NCBI RefSeq assembly: GCF_003318165.1
Contig: NZ_QOCB01000136.1
Location: 1-45,509 of the forward strand
From: Psychromonas sp. B3M02
GTDB taxonomy: Bacteria; Pseudomonadota; Gammaproteobacteria; Enterobacterales; Psychromonadaceae
Direction: 5' to 3'
DNA: 45,509 bases
Shown here: in pieces, positions 9,228-16,065 of the stretch
Position numbering within the stretch: the stretch's first letter is position 1
Layout: each line of letters begins with the position of its first letter
The notes under the pieces: generated by a model
What the model was told of the DNA's origin: nothing
The model's database searches: none
The model's input: the letters and a program-made list of their open reading frames with translations, nothing else
Made by a program: the position numbers and the translations under genes

Positions 9228-10601
9228 CTACTTAGTGATCACTTCTGGCCCCATCATCAAATTAGGTAACCAAGTAGAGACAGCAGGAATGTAAGTCACT
9301 ATCATCAAGAAGATAAACATCACCCCAACTAGCGGTAGAGAAGCTTTAACCACTTTCATCATAGATAGTTTAGCCACACCCGCAGTCACAAATAGATTCA
9401 AGCCAACAGGTGGCGTGATCATCCCTATCTCCATATTCACCACCATCATGATCCCAAGGTGAATTGGATCAATCCCTAATGCAATAGCAATAGGAAACAC
9501 TAATGGTGCCACGATAATTAACAGACCTGAAGGCTCCATGAATTGCCCACCAACTAATAACAGTAGATTAACCACTATTAAAAACTCAATCGGCCCAAGT
9601 CCTGCTGATAGCATAGACTCTGTGATCATTTGAGGAATACGCTCTTCCGTCAATACATGTTTAAGAATCAACGCATTGGCAACGATAAACATTAACATAA
9701 TAGTTAATTTACCGGCTTCGTATAACGTCTTACGGGTATCTTCATGACAAAAGACATGCATCGCTTTTAACAAATAGGGTTTCGCTTTTTTATGCTCAGG
9801 CTCTTTGTCCGATAAAGGTCCCATATCTTTATATACAAAGTTAGAAATCACAAAGGCGTACACCGCTGCCACAGCAGCTGCTTCAGTAGGTGTGAATACA
9901 CCGCCATAGATACCACCGAGAATAATAACAATTAATAGTAATCCCCAGCCTGCGCCTTTAGCTGCATTAAACACTTCTCCCCACCCAACAAAAGGTTGTG
10001 CTGGAATTTTTTTGTATCGAGCATAAAGGTAGATGGCAAACATTAGCATTAAACCCGCTAATAAACCTGGTATAACTCCACCCAAGAACATACGCCCTAC
10101 AGACACATCGGTAGCGGCTGCATAGACCACCATGACAATAGACGGTGGAATAAGAATCCCCAACGTACCGGCATTACAAATTACACCTGCGGCAAACTCT
10201 TTGGTATAACCATTCTTTACCATACCAGCAATCACAATCCCACCAATGGCCACAACCGTCGCAGGAGAAGAACCTGACAAGGCAGCAAACATCATACATG
10301 CCACCACAGACGCCATCGCCAGACCGCCACGTAATGAGCCAACCAGTGCAATTGCAAAACGAATAATACGTTTAGCCACCCCTCCCGTTGCCATAAAGCT
10401 AGAGGCGAGTATAAAAAACGGAATAGCTAATAAAGTGTAATGACCGGTAAAGGCATTAAGCAGTGTTTGCGCAATAGAAGCTAGTGACGCATCGGAATGA
10501 ATCAACAGAAAGACAATACTAGAAGCACCTAAGGAGATAGCAATAGGCACACCGATCACCATCAATATGATCACCATAATAAATAGCATTAACATCGCCA
10601 T
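9228..10601 (-). CDS. dctM: TRAP dicarboxylate transporter large permease DctM
   Basis: A 457-residue large membrane subunit of a tripartite ATP-independent periplasmic transporter. It has about twelve hydrophobic segments and DctM-family signatures such as GVPIAISLGASS, FILASSFMATGGVAKRI, NAGTLGILIPPSIVMVVY and GMITPPVGLNLFVTAG. It is slightly long because of a hydrophilic cytoplasmic loop (about residues 258-290, KDMGPLSDKEPEHKKAKP), which I believe occurs in other marine gammaproteobacterial DctM proteins. Its ATG shares one base with the dctQ stop (TAATG), so translation is coupled. It moves C4-dicarboxylates using the sodium or proton gradient. Confidence 0.93.
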   Translation of the reverse strand: MAMLMLFIMVIILMVIGVPIAISLGASSIVFLLIHSDASLASIAQTLLNAFTGHYTLLAIPFFILASSFMATGGVAKRIIRFAIALVGSLRGGLAMASVVACMMFAALSGSSPATVVAIGGIVIAGMVKNGYTKEFAAGVICNAGTLGILIPPSIVMVVYAAATDVSVGRMFLGGVIPGLLAGLMLMFAIYLYARYKKIPAQPFVGWGEVFNAAKGAGWGLLLIVIILGGIYGGVFTPTEAAAVAAVYAFVISNFVYKDMGPLSDKEPEHKKAKPYLLKAMHVFCHEDTRKTLYEAGKLTIMLMFIVANALILKHVLTEERIPQMITESMLSAGLGPIEFLIVVNLLLLVGGQFMEPSGLLIIVAPLVFPIAIALGIDPIHLGIMMVVNMEIGMITPPVGLNLFVTAGVAKLSMMKVVKASLPLVGVMFIFLMIVTYIPAVSTWLPNLMMGPEVITK

Positions 10602-11233
10602 TAGCTTTTCTCCTGTTTAACGTCCGTATCATGCAAAGCATCTATTTTTTCTTCAGCTTCATGGCTCGCAATCATGCGGTCCGTAGTATTAGTCATAATT
10701 TGCCATGCAATTTGTAAAAACCTAAACGTCATTAATGCCATTGATAGTGGTAATGCAAAATATGGAATGAATCGAGGTAATCTTTCGTAGCGCTCGCCTT
10801 CATTAAACCAATCAGATAAAAACTGCAGTAACTCAGGCATTGGTATATCTTCCGTTTCATACCAAGCACGGTCAGTAATAAAGGGGACCCAATAATTCCA
10901 AGAGCCAATCAATAAAGCGATAGAAAAGAACAAGCAAGTAGCAACTGCCAATAATGCACACCCCTTTTTCAAACCTGTAGGCACCAGATTAATCACCACA
11001 TCCACACCAATATGAGAATGCTTTTTAACGCCATAGGAAGCACCCACCAGAACCATCCAGGCAAACATAAATACAGTTAACTCTAAGGCCCATAAGATGT
11101 TGTCGTTAAACACATAACGGACAATCACATTAGCAAAGGTCAGTAAGGTCATTACCCCTAAAAATGCAGCGATTAATGTCTCTTCAATATGGTCGGTGAT
11201 TTTCCCTATACGGGTAAACAGTGTATTGGCCAT
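10601..11233 (-). CDS. dctQ: TRAP dicarboxylate transporter small permease DctQ
   Basis: A 210-residue small membrane subunit with four transmembrane helices and the DctQ pattern ILWALELTVFMFAWMVLVGASYGVK, where family members carry a W-A-x-E segment. The start is set at 11233 (MANTLF) because AAGGAG lies 6 nt upstream; an in-frame extension to 11305 has no such site and adds an unlikely N-terminus. It lies between dctP and dctM in the same transcript and overlaps dctM by one base. It partners DctM to form the membrane complex that accepts substrate from DctP. Confidence 0.9.
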   Translation of the reverse strand: MANTLFTRIGKITDHIEETLIAAFLGVMTLLTFANVIVRYVFNDNILWALELTVFMFAWMVLVGASYGVKKHSHIGVDVVINLVPTGLKKGCALLAVATCLFFSIALLIGSWNYWVPFITDRAWYETEDIPMPELLQFLSDWFNEGERYERLPRFIPYFALPLSMALMTFRFLQIAWQIMTNTTDRMIASHEAEEKIDALHDTDVKQEKS

Positions 11234-11270
11234 TAACAACTCCTTCTTTAATGACAATCTTAGGAAAGCG

Positions 11271-11301
11271 GCACTCTTACTGTTGACATGAATAAGAGTG
11301 C
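11271..11301 (-). other. Intercistronic hairpin between dctP and dctQ
   Basis: A perfect 9-bp inverted repeat (GCACTCTTA / TAAGAGTGC) with a 13-nt loop begins 12 nt after the dctP stop region and lacks a U-tract. Such hairpins often protect the upstream binding-protein message from 3' decay so that DctP outnumbers the permease; that role is inferred. Confidence 0.55.
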
Positions 11302-11313
11302 CCAATTTACAGG

Positions 11314-12315
11314 TTATTTATTATTAGAGGCCTGTGCAGCTTCAATTAAGTCGCTACCAATATCCTTTTCAAACTTCTTCCAAACCGGTTTCAAAGCTGT
11401 CACCCATTGTTGGCGTTGATCAGGGGTTAAACTGCGTACCACACCACCAGCTTTAATAATGTTTTGTTTATTCAATTCATTAACGGCTGTTGACTCACTG
11501 TTACGTGTTTCTGTAACTTCTTGTAAAATAGTCGCTAGCTGATTACGCATATCATCTGGTAGTCCATCCCACCAATCGCCAGAAGTCACTACTAAGTAAT
11601 CTAAGATGCCATGGTTACTTTCAGTTACCCCATCTTGAACTTCAAAGAACTTTTTACCGTAGGTGTTTGACCATGTGTTTTCTTGACCATCAATAACTTT
11701 AGTTTGTAGACCACCGTACACCTCTTTAAAAGACATCTTTTGAGGGTTTGCACCTAGTTGTTCAAATTGAGCCACTAATACATCAGAGGCTTGTACACGG
11801 AATTTAAGTCCCTTAGCATCTCCAGGCACTAGTAAAGGCTTATTTGCAGACAATTGCTTCATACCGTTATGCCAGAACTCTAACCCTTTTAAACCACGGC
11901 GATTCATGGCATTTTTTAATTTATCTCCTGCATCAGAGTTTTGGAAACGATCCACGGCAGCCACATCATCAAACAGGAAAGGCAGATCAAAAATACGGTA
12001 TTTCTTGGTGATTTTTTCAAATTTAGATAAAGATGGTGCAGCTAACTGCACATCTCCGTTTAACAAGGCTTCTAACACTTGGTTATCATCATATAAAGTA
12101 GAGTTTGGAAACACTTGCATACACGCCTTACCATTCATCTCTTCATTAACACGTTTTTCTAATAATGAAGCAGCAACGCCTTTGGGGTGTTTATCTGCAT
12201 TGGTAACATGACTAAACTTAATAACCATTTCACCTGGGTCACAGTTTGCATAAGCTTGAGTACCTGACAGCAAAGCTGCGCTACAAAGAGAAATTACAGT
12301 AATTTTTTTAAACAT
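11314..12315 (-). CDS. dctP: TRAP dicarboxylate binding protein DctP
   Basis: A 333-residue periplasmic solute receptor. The signal peptide ends near QAYA (about residue 23). Family features are FSHVTNADKHPKG near the N-terminus, GLKFRVQASDVL with the Arg that binds the substrate carboxylate (about residue 174), and QTKVIDGQENTWSN, a DctP hallmark. AGGAGCTTCAC precedes the ATG. First gene of dctPQM, behind a sigma-54-type promoter and an 80-nt leader. Together with the neighbouring DctBD pair this strongly suggests succinate, fumarate or malate uptake induced by external dicarboxylate. Confidence 0.93.
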   Translation of the reverse strand: MFKKITVISLCSAALLSGTQAYANCDPGEMVIKFSHVTNADKHPKGVAASLLEKRVNEEMNGKACMQVFPNSTLYDDNQVLEALLNGDVQLAAPSLSKFEKITKKYRIFDLPFLFDDVAAVDRFQNSDAGDKLKNAMNRRGLKGLEFWHNGMKQLSANKPLLVPGDAKGLKFRVQASDVLVAQFEQLGANPQKMSFKEVYGGLQTKVIDGQENTWSNTYGKKFFEVQDGVTESNHGILDYLVVTSGDWWDGLPDDMRNQLATILQEVTETRNSESTAVNELNKQNIIKAGGVVRSLTPDQRQQWVTALKPVWKKFEKDIGSDLIEAAQASNNK

Positions 12316-12407
12316 GTGAAGCTCCTATATCCATATGATGCGCATCACTGCGCGGGTTTTGCTTATGACCGAACCGATCACAAATATTTTTAACATCAAA
12401 CAGATAT

Positions 12408-12423
12408 AGCAAAGCACAAGCCA
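12408..12423 (-). promoter_or_regulatory. Sigma-54 (RpoN) promoter of dctPQM
   Basis: Read on the - strand the element is TGGCTTGTGCTTTGCT. GG and GC are exactly 10 bp apart, and it matches TGGC...TTGCW of the -24/-12 consensus. Predicted start of transcription is near 12397, leaving a leader of about 80 nt. A sigma-54 activator gene (dctD) belongs to the same cluster, which makes the match credible. Confidence 0.82.
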
Positions 12424-12494
12424 ACATTTAAAATAAACGATGGACTCAGTATTGACGGTAGCTAGAAGGAAGTGAGTAGGTTTGAAATTACAGC

Positions 12495-12538
12495 AACCTA
12501 AATATAATGGGTGGGATTTCACCCATTATATTTAGGTT
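12495..12538. repeat. Perfect 19-bp inverted repeat upstream of dctP
   Basis: Two 19-bp arms (left arm AACCTAAATATAATGGGTG, right arm its exact complement) flank a 6-nt spacer. It lies about 98-141 bp upstream of the predicted dctP start, where DctD-type enhancers are usually found. It has no U-tract on either strand, and the PEP-CTERM gene already has its own terminator, so an enhancer or other protein site is preferred over a terminator. It could also be a dispersed palindromic element. Confidence 0.6.
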
Positions 12539-12599
12539 AATGAGTCAGAACCCACCATTATTAATGTGTTGAAAAATAGAAGAAGAGTTTAGGCAATAA

Positions 12600-12623
12600 A
12601 AAAGGCCACCGAAGTGACCTTTT
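12600..12623 (-). terminator. Rho-independent terminator of the PEP-CTERM gene
   Basis: On the - strand a 10-bp stem (AAAAGGTCAC / GTGGCCTTTT, one G-U pair) is closed by a C(UUCG)G tetraloop and followed by TTTATT. The ultra-stable loop and U-tract make this a textbook terminator, about 20 nt beyond the stop codon. Confidence 0.9.
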
Positions 12624-12644
12624 AAATAAGATTGGAAATCTGTA

Positions 12645-13364
12645 TTAACCTTTACGTTGTTGACGTCTTATGCCAACTAATCCCATTAACCCCATCGCAA
12701 ACACTGCTAACGTAGTTGGCTCAGGCACTGAGGTGGTTGACGCAGTAAAATCAATATTACTGATTGCACCCGACCCATATAGATTAATCTCTATCGAAGA
12801 AACATCTGCCACATCAAAGTACAAACGGTCCCAGGTATTATCGCCACCTGTATTTGGTGTAAAGAACTCACCGATATTTAACTCTAAACCATTAACGTCA
12901 TATAAATGGATGGCGGTATTAGTATTTGTTTCAGTGTATTCAACATCAAAGAAATCGATACTATTTAAAATAACACTTTCAGAGAAGTCGATAGTGAAAT
13001 ACCCTGCAGGACGACTACCTTCATCATCAGGGTTACTACAGGTGAATGCATCACAAGACTTTGGTTTTTCGTGAATAATTAATATATTACCTGGGTTAGA
13101 TACTCCTAGGCTTGGGTTGTTTACATTAGTAAAAGGCGACTCTAAATCTGGGTCAGCGGTATTATCTAATGTGCTATCAAATACAACGGCTAGATTTGAT
13201 TTGTTTCGGTCAACATTAACACCATCAAAAGTGACACCATAAGTTGACAAATACTCATCATCAACACGTGTGCCGTTGTCTAAATCATCAAATGTAATAG
13301 TGGTAGCCGAAGCTAATGGCGCTATCACAGCAGATGCTAGTATCATCCAATGTTTAACAATCAT
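12645..13364 (-). CDS. PEP-CTERM sorting domain surface protein
   Basis: A 239-residue exported protein. The signal peptide ends near LASA (about residue 20), and the C-terminus carries the tripartite sorting tag: VPEPTTLA (about 213-220), a hydrophobic helix, and RRQQRK. The intervening domain is rich in Asp, Asn, Thr and beta-strand patterns, typical of PEP-CTERM cargo; I recognise no enzyme motif. One cysteine pair (CDAFTC) is present. AAGGAG precedes the ATG. PEP-CTERM tags are processed by exosortase (EpsH type) and are linked to exopolysaccharide or biofilm production; no exosortase is in this window. Single-gene unit with its own terminator. Confidence 0.9.
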   Translation of the reverse strand: MIVKHWMILASAVIAPLASATTITFDDLDNGTRVDDEYLSTYGVTFDGVNVDRNKSNLAVVFDSTLDNTADPDLESPFTNVNNPSLGVSNPGNILIIHEKPKSCDAFTCSNPDDEGSRPAGYFTIDFSESVILNSIDFFDVEYTETNTNTAIHLYDVNGLELNIGEFFTPNTGGDNTWDRLYFDVADVSSIEINLYGSGAISNIDFTASTTSVPEPTTLAVFAMGLMGLVGIRRQQRKG

Positions 13365-13507
13365 CGTTACTCCTTAACGAATTTATAGTTCCATACAAGA
13401 TAAAGTTGTTCATTCTTTGTTTAACACTTAATTATAGACACATTACTGTAATAAGCTTATATACCATTAGTAATAATTATTGAGGTAAAGGTGATTATTT
13501 ATCACAT

Positions 13508-14821
13508 TTACGCATACAATCGTTTCGCTTTTAATAAAGCACCAAACACTACCGAGCTAAACGCATCAGCAACATTAATAGTGACCTCAGGATAACGCTC
13601 TTTCAGCGCGCTTTGTATTAAAGGAGAAAGTCCCATACCACCGGTTAAATAAATAATTTCAGGGGCTTTACCTGCTTCTGTAATAGCCTCATCAATCATT
13701 ACAAACATCTTATCCAGCCAATTAACCATAGTTTCAGAGACTTCCTGACGTTCGATGTTTAACTGCAAAGTACTTTCAATAAACGAAAGCGATAACTCAG
13801 TTTGTGGTTTATCACTCAAATTTATTTTTGCAGACTCAATAGCGTGCATTAATTGGTGGGTTAAACGTTGTTTTTGAACTCGCTGTAATCGCATTAATGG
13901 TAAAGGGTCTTCACTTTCAAAAATGTACTCGGATATCAACTTAGCGCGTGCAGGTGAGTAAAATTCGCCCATTAACGGAATGTTATCGATATCGTAAACA
14001 CCGGAGAACAACATATTAGGAATCGCTCTTCCCGTATCAGTTCTTCCACCACGACCAAACAATGGCGAAACAATCCCTGCGGCTAAGGCTTTATCAGACA
14101 CAATACCACCTTGTCTGATCCCTTTTGTTGCAAAAATATCTGCATCTCTATCTAGATTATTGGCTTTATCCTGACTCAGTTCACAGAAGGTAACATCAGA
14201 TGTACCACCGCCTAAATCCACCACCATAGCATCTGTTGCTTTTTTAATGTTTTGTTCAAAGTGATATGCAGCAGCTAAAGGTTCGTGGATAAAGTCTACT
14301 TCAGTAAAACCAACTTTATGCGCTGCACGTAACATTAATGCTTCTGCTTGTTGGTTACCTAACTCACCCATAGTGGAATGGTAGTTAACAGGACGTGCGA
14401 TCACCGCTTTAGTGATCTGTTTTGACAATTGCTTTTCTGCGCACTGTTTCAAGTAAGAGAGGAAACGCACTACTAAGGTTTCAAAACTATCTAGCAGGCG
14501 CTTTGGAATTTTCGCCCCTAGGAAGTTTTTAGGGCTATTCACATAGCGCCCTTCATGGGGTGTTTCTAAAAAAGCTTTAAAACCTTGCTCTCCAAAAAGG
14601 ATCTCACCAGCGGCTAACATATCATTCAGTGTTTGCTCATTGGCTTTAGCATCATGGCTATCAGCGCCTGACTCATCATGCGCTAAATAGATAGCAGAAC
14701 GTATTTTGTATGGGTTATCACTGTTTTCATCAACGACAATGAGAGTCGGTAAATTATCAACTAGTGCAGCAACCGCACAGTTACTTGTTCCAAAGTCGAT
14801 TCCAATAAAATCAGCGCTCAT
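13508..14821 (-). CDS. yegD: Hsp70-family chaperone-like protein YegD
   Basis: A 437-residue actin-fold ATPase of the YegD branch of Hsp70, which has the nucleotide-binding domain but lacks the classical substrate-binding and lid domains. Visible motifs: phosphate 1 GIDFGTSNCAVA at the start, VKSPKSFLGA-like VNSPKNFLGAKIPKR, phosphate 2 VDLGGGTSDVTFC, and the adenosine motif IIYLTGGMGLSPLI near the end. Start set at 14821 (MSADF) because AGGA lies 6 nt upstream; the frame extends to a TTG at 14839 without support. Clients are not established for the family. Single gene. Confidence 0.9.
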   Translation of the reverse strand: MSADFIGIDFGTSNCAVAALVDNLPTLIVVDENSDNPYKIRSAIYLAHDESGADSHDAKANEQTLNDMLAAGEILFGEQGFKAFLETPHEGRYVNSPKNFLGAKIPKRLLDSFETLVVRFLSYLKQCAEKQLSKQITKAVIARPVNYHSTMGELGNQQAEALMLRAAHKVGFTEVDFIHEPLAAAYHFEQNIKKATDAMVVDLGGGTSDVTFCELSQDKANNLDRDADIFATKGIRQGGIVSDKALAAGIVSPLFGRGGRTDTGRAIPNMLFSGVYDIDNIPLMGEFYSPARAKLISEYIFESEDPLPLMRLQRVQKQRLTHQLMHAIESAKINLSDKPQTELSLSFIESTLQLNIERQEVSETMVNWLDKMFVMIDEAITEAGKAPEIIYLTGGMGLSPLIQSALKERYPEVTINVADAFSSVVFGALLKAKRLYA

Positions 14822-15221
14822 AACATTTCCTAAATACAAAAAATAAAGGAGCGAGATATTACCCGATCCAATAATAAATACCTAGGTGATGACAGTTAAA
14901 AAAACATAAACAGTCACTGTTAGCTTAATTAGCACGCAACAATCAGGAACAAAGCCTAAAACAAAAATTAGCAACAAAAAACCAAACGAAAAAGACAAGT
15001 AACTTATTCTTTATAGGTAACGCCCCTATTTAGTGCATAACACTATTTTTGTTGTGCGATGGTGCAAAATAAATAGCTAAAAGATGAATCTAAAATACCG
15101 AATAAAGGTTAACTTATTGATATTTATATAAATTTAAAACATGGCACTCATCGTGCTATGTTTTACCAAGAACAACCTTGTTAATTAAATGTTAAAATGG
15201 ATTTTAATGGAGGTAATAGCA
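14822..15221. other. 400-bp divergent promoter region of yegD and the nasT-like gene
   Basis: No gene is seen. The left part should hold the yegD promoter. The right part holds the sigma-54 element at 15142-15157 and, at 15032-15066, two half-sites (AGTGCA and GGTGCA) that match one arm of the NtrC consensus. Confidence 0.6.
15142..15157 (+). promoter_or_regulatory. Sigma-54 promoter of the nasT-nrtABC cluster
   Basis: TGGCACTCATCGTGCT matches the -24 box perfectly and keeps GG and GC exactly 10 bp apart. Predicted transcription start is near 15168, about 54 nt before the chosen start codon at 15222. Half-sites GGTGCA (15061-15066) and AGTGCA (15032-15037) lie about 105 and 134 bp upstream of that start, the usual place for NtrC enhancers, but their partner arms are poor. 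The element also lies inside a 12-bp near-palindrome (15137-15165), so a hairpin is an alternative reading. Confidence 0.72.
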
Positions 15222-15836
15222 ATGGATGCGTTAACCAATTCTCACCCTAATCTGACTGTGTTATTAATTGAAGACAGGCCTAACGACCAGTCTGAATTGA
15301 AACATCACCTCATCCACCTCAATTATACTATTTCTTTACACATTGATACCCAACAAGCTATTTCATCAACTTGCACTGATACCGTCGCAGACATCATGGT
15401 GATCAATACACACACACCTAGTGACCGTATTTTAAAAGAGCTCACCAACATCGATAAATTAACACCATTACCTGTGTTAGTTTTTGCCAAACAAGATGCA
15501 AGAGAGATGATTCAATCGACATTAAAAGCCGGAGTAAGCGCTTATATAGTTGGTGAAATACAAGAAAGTCGATTGACTTGCCTGATTGATGTAGCAATAG
15601 AACGTTTCAAACAACGCCAATCTTTAATTGCAGAGCTTAAGAAAACTAAAGCACAATTGGCCGATAGAAAAACAGTGGAGAAAGCCAAAGGTTACATCAT
15701 GCAAGAGAAGCAAGTAACCGAACAACAAGCTTTTACCTTATTACGTAACATGGCAATGAATAATGGACAATCATTAGCCACTGTTGCAAAAAGTGTTATT
15801 GAAGTGACTGAGTTACTTGAACACAAGGTGAAATAA
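15222..15836 (+). CDS. nasT: ANTAR-domain antitermination regulator, NasT-like
   Basis: A 204-residue two-domain protein: an N-terminal CheY-like receiver (about residues 9-120), a linker coiled coil, and a C-terminal ANTAR RNA-binding domain (about 143-200) with the signature VEKAKGYIMQEKQVTEQQAF followed by LRNMAMNNGQSL. The usual phosphoacceptor Asp of NasT proteins (IDT-SP type) is Asn here (VINTHTP, about residue 56), so it is a pseudo-receiver. Start set at 15222 because GGAGG lies 8 nt upstream; the frame is open 11 codons further. It should bind hexaloop hairpins in the leader that follows and block termination before nrtA. No NasS nitrate sensor is adjacent. Confidence 0.85.
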   Translation: MDALTNSHPNLTVLLIEDRPNDQSELKHHLIHLNYTISLHIDTQQAISSTCTDTVADIMVINTHTPSDRILKELTNIDKLTPLPVLVFAKQDAREMIQSTLKAGVSAYIVGEIQESRLTCLIDVAIERFKQRQSLIAELKKTKAQLADRKTVEKAKGYIMQEKQVTEQQAFTLLRNMAMNNGQSLATVAKSVIEVTELLEHKVK

Positions 15837-15855
15837 TATTTAAACATTACCTGTA

Positions 15856-15883
15856 AGCTTTTTTATCAATGGCGATAAAAGCT
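15856..15883 (+). ncRNA. Hexaloop hairpin P1 after the nasT-like gene
   Basis: A stem of about 10 bp (AGC...ATC pairing with GATAAAAGCT, two unpaired Us on the 5' side) closes a six-base loop AAUGGC at 15868-15873. A at loop position 1 and G at position 4 fit the ANTAR hexaloop rule. It is about 60 nt from P2, farther than the usual pair spacing, so it may be an extra binding site or only a 3' hairpin of the nasT message. Confidence 0.55.
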
Positions 15884-15941
15884 GACTACACAAGGTAAAT
15901 AGAAATACCCATTACTACCAATAATAGTAAAGGCTATCAAC

Positions 15942-15983
15942 GCATAAACAATGACGTTTATGTTTGAAAGAGCAACGGCGCTC
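15942..15983 (+). ncRNA. ANTAR-type dual hexaloop RNA motif (P2 and P3)
   Basis: P2 is a perfect 7-bp stem (CATAAAC / GTTTATG) with hexaloop AAUGAC (15950-15955). P3, 6 nt after P2, is a 4-bp stem (GAGC / GCTC) with hexaloop AACGGC (15974-15979). Both loops have A1 and G4, the positions conserved in ANTAR RNA ligands. P3 shares bases with the 5' arm of the terminator at 15977-16020, so protein-stabilised P3 would exclude the terminator. This fits the published ANTAR antitermination model. Confidence 0.8.
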
Positions 15984-16028
15984 ATTAATTACCTAATTTA
16001 TTAGGTGATTGGTGGGCGCTTTTTTTTT
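15977..16028 (+). terminator. Leader terminator before nrtA, target of antitermination
   Basis: Arms at 15977-15995 and 16002-16020 form a 19-bp stem with several G-U pairs and a 6-nt loop (AUUUAU), followed by nine Us. It is a strong intrinsic terminator placed 38 nt before the nrtA start codon and downstream of the nasT-like gene. It should stop nrtABC transcription unless hairpin P3 forms instead. Confidence 0.9.
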
Positions 16029-16065
16029 GCATAAAAAACGACTATACAATAAAAGGATTTTTATA

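Noticed and set aside
12325-12522. 65-codon open frame on the - strand upstream of dctP
   Set aside because: It overlaps the sigma-54 promoter and the inverted repeat, lacks a ribosome binding site and has no recognisable family.
15137-15165. Near-palindrome AAAACATGGCAC / GTGCTATGTTTT read as a terminator
   Set aside because: No U-tract beyond the stem, and it would end transcription before the nasT-like gene; the embedded sigma-54 promoter explains the conserved bases better.
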